Made by a program: the position numbers and the translations under genes. From contig WTGD01000226.1 of NCBI GenBank assembly GCA_011523725.1, forward strand, positions 1 through 19,215: DNA of 19,215 bases, read 5' to 3'. Below are positions 1 to 6,933 of the stretch, piece after piece (within the stretch, counting starts at the first letter, position 1; every line of letters begins with the position of its first letter). Below the pieces are notes generated by a model. That model saw only the letters and a program-made list of their open reading frames with translations. It did no database searches and had not been told where the DNA came from. The DNA is from Nitrospinota bacterium (lineage in GTDB: Bacteria > UBA8248).

Positions 1-2
1 TT

Positions 3-488
3 CGCCAGCTTCGCGAGCTCAACATCAACCTCAAGATTTTCGCCGGAACCGTCGGCCCGGGCCTTCCCAAGTTCGCCAAGCAGCTTGGTCCCACGGCGGA
101 ATACGTTCTCGGTTTCAGCCAGTGGGAACCGAAGCCGGAAATCCTGAAGCGGCCCGGCATGAGGGAGTTCATCGCGGCGTATGAGAAGCGCTACGGCGTG
201 AAGCCGAACTACCACGCGGGCCAGTCCTACGCGGCCCTGCAGATTTTCGGCGATGCGGTGGCGAAAGCCGGTACCGCGGATCGGGATAAGGTGTGGAAGA
301 CCTTGCGCACCATGAAGACCACGACCATCATCGGTCCCTGGAAAGTGGACGACACGAACCTGAACCAGCATGAGGGCTTGACCTTCCAGATTCTCGACGG
401 CCAGCGCAAAATCGTGTGGCCCAAGAAGATTTCGGAAGTCCCCTACAAGCTGCCGATGCCCAATTGGAAGGACAGGGGCAAGAACTAG
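3..488 (+). CDS. Branched-chain amino acid ABC transporter, periplasmic substrate-binding protein (C-terminal part)
   Basis: This is the C-terminal 161 residues of a Liv-type (type I periplasmic fold) substrate-binding protein; the start and signal peptide lie left of the window. Visible family features are the segment AEYVLGFSQWEP, the stretch FIAAYEKRYGVKPNYHAGQSYAA (split here by no gap; residues about 53-75 of the fragment), which is typical of the second lobe, and the late IIGPWKVD/QILDGQRKIVWP strand-turn that closes these proteins. In the family the protein captures branched-chain amino acids, or related amides or urea, in the periplasm and delivers them to the LivH/LivM channel. The four genes that follow are exactly those partners, so the assignment to this transporter is firm. 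The ligand cannot be told from this fragment. The reading frame is open from the window edge to the TAG at 486-488. Confidence 0.9.
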   Translation, partial: RQLRELNINLKIFAGTVGPGLPKFAKQLGPTAEYVLGFSQWEPKPEILKRPGMREFIAAYEKRYGVKPNYHAGQSYAALQIFGDAVAKAGTADRDKVWKTLRTMKTTTIIGPWKVDDTNLNQHEGLTFQILDGQRKIVWPKKISEVPYKLPMPNWKDRGKN

Positions 489-491
489 GGG

Positions 492-574
492 TTGCATTAG
501 ACGCGAAAATGCAATAAATACTTGAACTTTCGCGCCGGGGTTGTTAAAAAGCGGCCCCGGCGCGGAGGCGAAAG
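492..574 (+). promoter_or_regulatory. Tandem mRNA hairpins between the binding-protein gene and livH
   Basis: The 130-nt gap contains two stem-loops. The first has perfect 7-nt arms, TTGCATT (492-498) and AATGCAA (508-514), with a 9-nt loop. The second is strong: CGCGCCGGGG (531-540) pairs with CCCCGGCGCG (555-564), and the stem extends outward to 527/568 with two G-U pairs around a 14-nt loop. The T-run (582-587) begins 13 nt after this stem, so it is not a classical intrinsic terminator. In many ABC operons a hairpin after the binding-protein gene partly stops transcription or protects the upstream mRNA, giving more binding protein than membrane subunits. I infer that role here. Loop bases 502-508 (CGCGAAA) are complementary to 528-534 (TTTCGCG), so alternative pairings are possible. 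Confidence 0.6.
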
Positions 575-618
575 TATCTGATTTTTTGTGCAGTAGTTTT
601 TCGAGGAAATGATTTCTC

Positions 619-1608
619 ATGCAGGAAAAAGCGGAAATCCGTAGCAAATACTGGCTGGCCGTTTTTTTGGTAGCGGCGTATACCATTCCCTTCGCCGTCG
701 GTATTTATACGGAAAACGTATTCTTCGACCTCCAGTGGCTGGCGGACCTGACCACCGTCATCCTGAACGGGATCATGCAGGGCGGCGTATACGCCATGTT
801 CGCCGTGGGGCTCACCCTCATCTTCGGCGTCATGCGCATCATCAACGTGGCGCACGGCGAATTGGTGATGCTGGGCGCCTACCTGACCTGGATGTTCTTT
901 TTCTACGTGGGGGTCGACCCGCTCCTCGCCTTGTTCATCACGCTCCCCATCGCTTTCATCATCGGGCTCCTTATCCAGAAGCTGCTCTTGAACGCCGTGG
1001 TGGGCGGGCCGGAACTGACGCCCCTGCTGATAACATTCGGTATGGGCCTCACGATTATTCATATCGTCGAAGCCATTTTCACCACGGACTATCGCACCAT
1101 CCCCTACGCTCCCGACGCGTTCCAACTCACCGAAACCATCGCGGTGAGCAGGAGCAAGATCATCAGCTTCGTGATGGCCGCCTTCATCTCCATTACCGTC
1201 TTCATTTTTCTGAAAATCCATCGCATCGGCAAGGCGATTCGCGCGACGGCGCAGAACGCGGACGTCGCCATGGTCTGCGGCATCAACATTTTCCATATCT
1301 ACATGATCACCTCGGGTCTCGCTGCGGCCCTTGCGGTGGCGGGCGGCGCCCTGGTGTCGATTCAGTTCGGCTTTAACCCCGAAACGGGTGTCTTGTATAC
1401 GCTTCAGGCCTTCGCCATCATCGTGCTCGGAGGCAGGGGCCACTATATCGGTGCGCTCATCGGAGGAGTGATGCTCGCGGTTATCGAGAGCCTCATCTCC
1501 TTCATGATCCCCAACGGCACCGCCATGGTGGAAATTGCGTCCTACGGGATGATGGTCTTCGTGTTGCTCATCAGACCTCGCGGTCTGATGGGGCCGAAAG
1601 AAAACTAG
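619..1608 (+). CDS. livH: Branched-chain amino acid ABC transporter permease, LivH family
   Basis: This is an inner-membrane permease of 329 residues, one half of the channel for branched-chain amino acids. Family marks are the N-terminal block GVYAMFAVGLTLIFGVMRI followed by NVAHGELVMLGAY, and the late block LQAFAIIVLGGRGHYIGALIGG. The C-terminus RPRGLMG is the usual end of LivH/LivM proteins. About eight hydrophobic segments are visible. At 329 residues it is slightly longer than typical LivH (about 290-310) because of an extra hydrophobic N-terminal segment. The ATG at 619 is preceded by GAGGA at 603-607, a rather long spacing; the ATG at 609 is out of frame. It is followed 11 nt later by livM. 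A perfect 9-bp inverted repeat with a 4-nt loop (1569-1590) lies in its last codons. Confidence 0.95.
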   Translation: MQEKAEIRSKYWLAVFLVAAYTIPFAVGIYTENVFFDLQWLADLTTVILNGIMQGGVYAMFAVGLTLIFGVMRIINVAHGELVMLGAYLTWMFFFYVGVDPLLALFITLPIAFIIGLLIQKLLLNAVVGGPELTPLLITFGMGLTIIHIVEAIFTTDYRTIPYAPDAFQLTETIAVSRSKIISFVMAAFISITVFIFLKIHRIGKAIRATAQNADVAMVCGINIFHIYMITSGLAAALAVAGGALVSIQFGFNPETGVLYTLQAFAIIVLGGRGHYIGALIGGVMLAVIESLISFMIPNGTAMVEIASYGMMVFVLLIRPRGLMGPKEN

Positions 1609-1619
1609 GAGAGATCCGA

Positions 1620-2558
1620 ATGGGTCAAAAAGAACACCTCCGCAACTTCGGAATGCTGGCCATACTCATAATCATCCTGTGCGCGTTGCCCTCGAATATC
1701 AACTTGTATCAGCGCTCCGTCATTATGTTCACGATGATGTACGTCGTTCTCTCTCTGAGTTGGAACATCATCAGCGGCTACACGGGCTACGTATCGTTCG
1801 GCCACGTCATGTTCTACGGCATCGGCGCCTACGCCACGGCCATTCTGGTGGTGGACTACGGCTGGCACTGGATTCCGACCCTTTTCGTGGGCGTGTTCGT
1901 CTCTTTCGTCATCTCCTTGTGCATCGGCTTTCCGGTCTTGCGCCTCAAAGGCCCGTATTTCGCCATCGCCATGCTGGGCGCGGCGGAGGGCACGCGCGTG
2001 GTGGCCACGGTGTGGGAGGACCTCACGCACGGCGGCGAGGGTATCGGGCTTCCCAACATCGAAAACTCATTTGAAACGTATTTCGCCATGCTGGTGGTCA
2101 TGCTGGTCACCATTATCGTGTCCTATTGGGTGGGGCATTCGAGGTTCGGGATCCGCCTGAACGCCATCCGCGAGGACGAAATCGCCGCGGAGAGCCTGGG
2201 AATCAACAGCACGTTCTACAAGCTCTCCGCCTTCGCGCTCTCCGCCATTTTCCCGGCGGCGGCCGGCGGCATTCAGGCGTACAAGGTTCTCTACATCGAC
2301 CCCGAAACGGAGTTCTTCATCCTCGTAACCATCTACATGAAGCTGTTCGCCATGTTCGGCGGCAAGGGAACGGTGATTGGCCCCATTCTGGGCACGTTCG
2401 TCCTGTATATCGTCCAGGAGATCACCTGGGTGAAATTCCCGACGGCGCACCTCATCGCCTTCGGCGTCTTCATCGTCCTCGTGGCGCGCTTCATGCCGCG
2501 CGGTCTGATGGGTTTCGCCATCGACAAGGGCTGGGCGCGCAAGGGAATGGTCCACTAA
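1620..2558 (+). CDS. livM: Branched-chain amino acid ABC transporter permease, LivM family
   Basis: This is the second inner-membrane channel subunit, 312 residues. Family marks are LSWNIISGYTGYVSFGHVMFYGIGAYA near residues 43-70 (read as overlapping short motifs: SGYTGYVSFGH, YGIGAYA), then FPVLRLKGPYFAIAMLG, and the cytoplasmic EAA-like loop with RFGIRLNAIREDEIAAESLGI that contacts the ATPases. The C-terminus is PRGLMGF. Eight or nine hydrophobic segments are visible. The ATG follows a good AGGAGAG ribosome site (1607-1613) that overlaps the livH stop, so translation of the two permeases is probably coupled. LivM forms a heterodimer with LivH. The protein is shorter than E. coli LivM, which carries an N-terminal extension, but normal for the family outside enterics. 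Confidence 0.95.
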   Translation: MGQKEHLRNFGMLAILIIILCALPSNINLYQRSVIMFTMMYVVLSLSWNIISGYTGYVSFGHVMFYGIGAYATAILVVDYGWHWIPTLFVGVFVSFVISLCIGFPVLRLKGPYFAIAMLGAAEGTRVVATVWEDLTHGGEGIGLPNIENSFETYFAMLVVMLVTIIVSYWVGHSRFGIRLNAIREDEIAAESLGINSTFYKLSAFALSAIFPAAAGGIQAYKVLYIDPETEFFILVTIYMKLFAMFGGKGTVIGPILGTFVLYIVQEITWVKFPTAHLIAFGVFIVLVARFMPRGLMGFAIDKGWARKGMVH

Positions 2559-2579
2559 GAAACGGAGCAACGCAAGAAA

Positions 2580-3305
2580 ATGGCCGACATGGAAATCGCC
2601 CTCGACATTCAGCACCTGAAAAAGTACTTCGGGGGCATCAAGGCGGTGGACGGGTGCACCTTCCAGGTGCCCAGGGGACAGATATCGGGCCTCATCGGGC
2701 CGAACGGCTCCGGCAAGACCACCACGTTCAACCTGCTCACGGGCGTTCTCGAGGCGGACAGTGGCGAGGTGATCTACAACGGTGAGAACATCGTGGGTCT
2801 CAAGCCCTATGAAATCTTCAACAGGGGCATCAGCCGCACCTTCCAGATCACGCGCATCTACCGGGAAATGACGGTGTTCGAGAACATGCTCTCGGCCTCC
2901 AGCATGAAGATGCCCGTGCGCGAGGCGCGCGAGCGGGCAGAGCAGTTGATGGAGTTCGTCACGCTCACGAAACTTCGCGGCGAATACGGCGGAAACCTCT
3001 CCTACGGACAGCAGAAACTCCTGGAATTCGCCCGCGCCCTGATGACGGACCCCGACCTCATCCTCCTCGATGAGCCGGCCGCCGGCGTCAACAGGACCCT
3101 GCTCAACAACCTTCTCGACCATATTCACCATCTTCAGGAAGAACAGGGGAAGACGATTCTCATCGTCGAGCACGACATGAACGTCATCATGAACCACTGC
3201 GAAAAAGTGTTCGTCCTGGACTACGGCGTGAAAATCGCCGAGGGCCTGCCCGAGGATATTCAGACGAACGAAGACGTTATCGAAGCATATTTTGGACACA
3301 GATAA
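2580..3305 (+). CDS. livG: Branched-chain amino acid ABC transporter ATP-binding protein, LivG family
   Basis: This is a cytoplasmic ATPase of 241 residues that drives the importer. Walker A is GPNGSGKT (residues 40-47), the ABC signature is LSYGQQK (140-146), Walker B is LILLDEP (160-166) and the switch histidine is in EHDM (H198). LSYGQQ in place of LSGGQ, and the LDEPAAGVN sequence after Walker B, are characteristic of LivG rather than LivF. The gene begins 21 nt after livM with GGAG upstream, and its TAA is followed directly by the ATG of livF. No sign of damage. It probably pairs with LivF as a heterodimer under LivH/LivM. Confidence 0.95.
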   Translation: MADMEIALDIQHLKKYFGGIKAVDGCTFQVPRGQISGLIGPNGSGKTTTFNLLTGVLEADSGEVIYNGENIVGLKPYEIFNRGISRTFQITRIYREMTVFENMLSASSMKMPVREARERAEQLMEFVTLTKLRGEYGGNLSYGQQKLLEFARALMTDPDLILLDEPAAGVNRTLLNNLLDHIHHLQEEQGKTILIVEHDMNVIMNHCEKVFVLDYGVKIAEGLPEDIQTNEDVIEAYFGHR

Positions 3306-4019
3306 ATGTCACTATTAGAACTCAAGGACATCAATGCGGGGTACGGCAGAATCCAGATACTCCACGACGTCTCGCTCCATGTGAACGAAAACGAAGTGGT
3401 GGCCGTCATCGGGCCGAACGGCGCGGGAAAATCCACGACCTTCAAGATCATCATGGGCTTCATCAACTACCTCGGCGGCGAGATCGAGTTCGATGGTCAG
3501 AACATCGTGGGCTTCCGCCCCGACCAGATTCTCGGCCGCGGGCTGGGCTACGTGCCGCAGGGCCGCATCGTCTTCAACCAGATGACGGTGAAGGAAAACC
3601 TGGAGATGGGCGCCTACATCGAGCGCGATCAGAAGAAGATCGACGACGCGATGGACTACGTCTTCACGCTCTTCCCGCGCCTGGGCGAGCGGCAGAAGCA
3701 GTTGGGCGGCACGATGAGCGGCGGCGAGCAGCAGATGCTGGCCATGGGCCGCGCCCTGATGACGAGGCCCAAGATGATCATGCTCGACGAGCCGTCCCTC
3801 GGCTTGAGCCCCCGGTTCGTGACGGAAGTGTTCGAGAAAATCGTGAGCCTCGCCAAGGAAGGCCTGACCATCATGCTCGTCGAGCAGAATGCCGCGCGCG
3901 CTCTCGAGATTTCAGACCGGGGCTACGTGCTGGAACTCGGCAGGAACCGCTATCAAGGTGGCGGCCACGAACTCCTGAACAACCAGGAAGTCAAGATGAT
4001 GTACCTGGGCGGCGGCTAG
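3306..4019 (+). CDS. livF: Branched-chain amino acid ABC transporter ATP-binding protein, LivF family
   Basis: This is the second ATPase of the importer, 237 residues. Walker A is GPNGAGKS (residues 36-43), the signature is MSGGEQQ (137-143), Walker B is MIMLDEP (157-163), followed by SLGLSP, a LivF hallmark. The motif YVPQGR before the signature and VEQN near the end also fit LivF. The ATG abuts the livG stop (TAAATG), so the two ATPases are probably made together in equal amounts. It is the last gene of the importer operon: the next gene begins 176 nt on and belongs to a different pathway. Confidence 0.95.
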   Translation: MSLLELKDINAGYGRIQILHDVSLHVNENEVVAVIGPNGAGKSTTFKIIMGFINYLGGEIEFDGQNIVGFRPDQILGRGLGYVPQGRIVFNQMTVKENLEMGAYIERDQKKIDDAMDYVFTLFPRLGERQKQLGGTMSGGEQQMLAMGRALMTRPKMIMLDEPSLGLSPRFVTEVFEKIVSLAKEGLTIMLVEQNAARALEISDRGYVLELGRNRYQGGGHELLNNQEVKMMYLGGG

Positions 4020-4195
4020 CGCCCTCTCATCCCACGACAATCGTATCCTCTGAAAGCCTGAAGCGCCCCGGGCTCTCTGTCCGATGAAATCTTTCCACGT
4101 TGTTATCCATACCGCCCGGACAGCATCCTTTGCGCTAGGCTTGCGCTCCGACTCTATGCTATAAATGCTTGCTCCGCCGGGGAGGGATTCGCCAG
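4020..4195 (+). promoter_or_regulatory. Intergenic region with possible trp promoter
   Basis: This 176-nt gap separates the liv operon from trpF. No hairpin followed by a T-run is visible after livF. A 7-bp inverted repeat, CTGTCCG (4077-4083) and CGGACAG (4117-4123), spans a 33-nt loop and has no obvious role. A weak sigma-70-like promoter may be present: TTGCGC (4130-4135), a 19-nt spacer and TATGCT (4155-4160) or the overlapping TATAAA (4160-4165). No leader peptide rich in Trp codons and no clear T-box were recognised, so attenuation of the trp genes is not supported here. Confidence 0.3.
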
Positions 4196-4846
4196 ATGAT
4201 CCGCGTGAAGATTTGTGGAGTCACGACCGTCGAGGATGCGGAATTCGCCCTGGCGGCCGGCGCCCACGCACTGGGGCTGAATTTCGTTCCGGGCACTCCC
4301 CGGTGTCTGGATTTGGAGCAGGCGAGGGAGATAGCCGATTCGCTGCCTCCTTTCGGGACGCGGGTCGGCGTTTTCGTGAACGAGACCTCCGGGCGCGTGC
4401 TGGAAATCGCGCGCCGGGTCGGTTTGGATGCGGCGCAGCTTCATGGCGACGAGTCGCCTGAGGATTGCCGCCGGCTCATGGAGCAGGGGTTGCGCGTGAT
4501 CCGGGGTTTAAGGGTCAAGGGGCCCGAAACGATAGCGCGAATAAACGACTTTCCAGGCTGCGCCATATTGCTGGACGCCTACGTGAAGGGCGCGCTCGGG
4601 GGCACGGGCGAGACCTTCGATTGGGAATTGGCCCGTCAGGCGGCAGAGGCGAGGCCCATCATCCTCTCGGGCGGCCTCAAGCCAGAGAACGTGGCCGAAG
4701 CCGTGAGGAGCGTTCAGCCCTACGGGGTGGATTCGAGCAGTGGCGTGGAGGGCGCGGTTTTGGCCCGCAAGGACCCTGAGCGGGTCGTGGAATTTATTCA
4801 AAACGCGCGCGCGGCGATAACGGAACTCGAGGAAATGAGAAGATGA
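4196..4846 (+). CDS. trpF: Phosphoribosylanthranilate isomerase
   Basis: This cytoplasmic TIM-barrel enzyme of 216 residues converts N-(5-phosphoribosyl)anthranilate to CdRP in tryptophan synthesis. The N-terminus RVKICGVTTVEDA carries the catalytic cysteine (C7), and LLDAYVKGALGGTG carries the general acid (D127) and the phosphate-binding glycines. The C-terminal ILSGGLKPENV and GVDSSSGVEG are also typical. I prefer the ATG at 4196 over an in-frame upstream start at 4169: a good GGGGAGGG site (4179-4186) sits at the right distance, and family members begin directly with the first strand. Its end overlaps trpB by ATGA. No trpC, trpD or trpE is in the window, so the earlier steps are encoded elsewhere. 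Confidence 0.95.
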   Translation: MIRVKICGVTTVEDAEFALAAGAHALGLNFVPGTPRCLDLEQAREIADSLPPFGTRVGVFVNETSGRVLEIARRVGLDAAQLHGDESPEDCRRLMEQGLRVIRGLRVKGPETIARINDFPGCAILLDAYVKGALGGTGETFDWELARQAAEARPIILSGGLKPENVAEAVRSVQPYGVDSSSGVEGAVLARKDPERVVEFIQNARAAITELEEMRR

Positions 4847-6060
4847 GCGAATTGGTCTCCAAGGGAAGGTTCGGTCGGTTCGGGGGGCGCTATGTGCCGG
4901 AAACCCTCATGCCCGCCCTCGAGGAGTTGGAAGTTGCTTACGAGGAGGCCCGGGACGACCCGGCGTATCACGAGGAACTCGCCGGTTATCTGAGAGAATT
5001 CGTCGGCAGGCCCACGCCGCTCTATCTGGCCGAGCGCCTCTCCGATGATCTGGGTGTGCTGAGAGTCTATCTGAAGCGCGAGGACCTCTGCCACACGGGC
5101 GCGCACAAGATAAACAACACGCTCTCCCAGGTTCTTCTGGCCCGTAGGCTGGGAAAAACGCGCATCATCGCGGAAACCGGAGCGGGCCAGCACGGGGTGG
5201 CCACCGCCACGGCGGCGGCTTTGTTCGGTCTTGAATGCGACGTCTACATGGGCGAGGAAGACATCGGCAGGCAATCGCTCAACGTGTTCCGCATGCGCCT
5301 TCTGGGCGCGCGGGTGATTCCGGTCACCTCTGGCAGCAAGACCCTGAAGGATGCCACGAACGAGACGCTGCGCGACTGGACGGCCTCGGTGCGGACGACC
5401 CACTACATCATCGGCTCGGTCGTGGGGCCGCACCCGTTCCCGGAGATGATACGCGATTTCCAGTCCGTTATCGGGCGCGAGGCGCGTGCGCAGATCCTCG
5501 AAGCCGAAGGCCGGCTTCCCGACGCCTGCGTGGCCTGCGTAGGGGGCGGCAGCAATTCCATCGGCCTGTTCCATCCCTTCGTGGAGGATGAAGACGTTGA
5601 ACTCATCGGCGTGGAAGCAGGCGGCAGAGGCCTGGACACCGAGGAGCACGGCGCGTCCCTGACCGCCGGCCGCGTGGGCGTTCTGCACGGCTGTGAGACG
5701 TTCCTGCTCTATGACGATGACGGGCAGATCATCCCCGCCCATTCGGTGTCCGCGGGTCTCGATTATCCCGGCGTCGGGCCAGAGCATTCCCATTTGAAGG
5801 ATTCCGGGCGAGCGCGCTATGTGACGGTCGAAGACCACGACGCGCTCAAGGCGTTCCAGAAGCTCTCCGTGCTGGAGGGCATCATTCCCGCATTCGAGAG
5901 CGCCCACGCGATATCCTATCTGGATCGCCTGGCCAGAGAGACGAGAGAGGCGGGCGGGATGAAGACCGTGGTCCTGTGCCTCTCGGGACGCGGAGACAAG
6001 GACGTGCATCAGGCGGAAGGATTTCTGTCGGAAATGCTCGATGACGAGGAAGTGCGCTGA
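4843..6060 (+). CDS. trpB: Tryptophan synthase beta chain
   Basis: This PLP enzyme of 405 residues condenses indole with L-serine to give L-tryptophan. The PLP lysine lies in HTGAHKINN (K89), and the cofactor phosphate loop is GGGSNSIG. It has the start GRFGRFGGRYVPETL and the ETGAGQHGVA segment of the canonical TrpB1 type that works with TrpA, rather than the stand-alone TrpB2 type. Length matches the family (about 395-405). It starts inside the trpF stop (ATGA) and its own TGA overlaps the trpA ATG by one base, so translation of F-B-A is probably coupled. The alpha2-beta2 complex channels indole from TrpA. Confidence 0.97.
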   Translation: MSELVSKGRFGRFGGRYVPETLMPALEELEVAYEEARDDPAYHEELAGYLREFVGRPTPLYLAERLSDDLGVLRVYLKREDLCHTGAHKINNTLSQVLLARRLGKTRIIAETGAGQHGVATATAAALFGLECDVYMGEEDIGRQSLNVFRMRLLGARVIPVTSGSKTLKDATNETLRDWTASVRTTHYIIGSVVGPHPFPEMIRDFQSVIGREARAQILEAEGRLPDACVACVGGGSNSIGLFHPFVEDEDVELIGVEAGGRGLDTEEHGASLTAGRVGVLHGCETFLLYDDDGQIIPAHSVSAGLDYPGVGPEHSHLKDSGRARYVTVEDHDALKAFQKLSVLEGIIPAFESAHAISYLDRLARETREAGGMKTVVLCLSGRGDKDVHQAEGFLSEMLDDEEVR

Positions 6061-6878
6061 TGGGCGGCAGGCTGGAAGCGTGTTTCGACCGTTTGCGCAC
6101 GGAGGGCCGGGCCGGTCTGTTCCCGTTCATCACCGCGGGCGATCCGGACCTGGTTTTCACCCGCGAACTGCTGCCTCTCATGACCGAGGCGGGAGCGGAC
6201 GGCTTCGAGATAGGGGTTCCCTTCAGCGATCCCCTGGCGGACGGTCCCACCATCCAGCGCTCGAGCATGCGCTCGCTTGCGGGGGGGACGCGCCTGAGTG
6301 GCGTCCTGGATATGGTGGGCGAGGTTCGCGCGGATATACCCGATACGCCTTTGGTCCTGATGACGTATTACAACCCCATCATCGCCATGGGCCTGGCGGA
6401 ATTCGTGCGCGGCGCATCGCAGGTGGGGGCCGACGCCGTCATCGTGCCCGACCTGCCGCCAGAGGAAGCGAGTGCTCTTGTCGAGATCATGAACGATTAT
6501 CCGCTTGAGCCCGTCTTCATGCTCGCGCCCACGAGCACGCAGGAACGTATCGAACTGGTGAACGACGTGGGCGGCGGCTTCATCTACTACGTCGGGCAGA
6601 TGGGGGTCACCGGCGCGCGCGACGCCCTGGATTCGGATTTGGGCGCCACCCTGGCGCGGATCAACCGTGTGAAGGACCGGCCCGTCCTCGTGGGGTTCGG
6701 CATCAAGACGCCCGAGCAGGCGGCGGAGGTGGCCGGACACGCCGACGGGGTCATCGTGGGCAGCGCCCTTATCGACGTCATGGAGGCGCAAGCGTCCCGG
6801 GAGAGCAAGATGCGGGCGGCGCGCGATTACATCGCCTCTTTGCGGGAAGGTCTCGATCGCTCAAAAACAGTTTCTTGA
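6060..6878 (+). CDS. trpA: Tryptophan synthase alpha chain
   Basis: This TIM-barrel enzyme of 272 residues splits indole-3-glycerol phosphate into indole and glyceraldehyde 3-phosphate and passes indole to TrpB. The two catalytic acids are visible in FEIGVPFSDPLADGP (E50 and D61). Other family marks are FPFITAGDPD at the N-terminus, YYNPI, LAPTST, the phosphate-binding VGFGIKTPEQA and the late GVIVGSALI. Its start overlaps the trpB stop by one base (TGATG). A perfect -35-like TTGACA (6875-6880) overlaps its stop codon, suggesting that the next operon has its own promoter. Confidence 0.97.
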   Translation: MGGRLEACFDRLRTEGRAGLFPFITAGDPDLVFTRELLPLMTEAGADGFEIGVPFSDPLADGPTIQRSSMRSLAGGTRLSGVLDMVGEVRADIPDTPLVLMTYYNPIIAMGLAEFVRGASQVGADAVIVPDLPPEEASALVEIMNDYPLEPVFMLAPTSTQERIELVNDVGGGFIYYVGQMGVTGARDALDSDLGATLARINRVKDRPVLVGFGIKTPEQAAEVAGHADGVIVGSALIDVMEAQASRESKMRAARDYIASLREGLDRSKTVS

Positions 6879-6907
6879 CAATCTATTTGAACATGACGCG
6901 TAAGAAT
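6875..6907 (+). promoter_or_regulatory. Possible promoter for the leu operon
   Basis: A consensus TTGACA (6875-6880) overlaps the trpA stop codon. The best nearby -10-like sequence is TAAGAA (6901-6906), but the 20-nt spacer is long for sigma-70. The 55-nt trpA-leuC gap is AT-richer than its surroundings and holds a good GAGGG ribosome site (6922-6926). Readthrough from the trp genes is also possible. No leader peptide rich in leucine codons is visible. Confidence 0.35.
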
Positions 6908-6933
6908 GTGTAGTTAAATTCGAGGGTAATGCC

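Noticed and set aside
544..1443. Long minus-strand open frame opposite livH
   Set aside because: It is the mirror of a GC-rich gene; its translation is rich in Asp, Glu, His and Arg with no domain, while livH on the + strand has clear family motifs.
2067..3299. 410-codon minus-strand open frame opposite livM/livG
   Set aside because: Same antisense artefact of high GC third positions; livG motifs on the + strand account for the region.
4020..4195. Trp leader peptide or T-box upstream of trpF
   Set aside because: No short frame with tandem Trp codons and no recognisable T-box sequence or terminator pair was found.
4798..6009. 403-codon minus-strand open frame opposite trpB
   Set aside because: Antisense shadow; trpB is complete and intact on the + strand.
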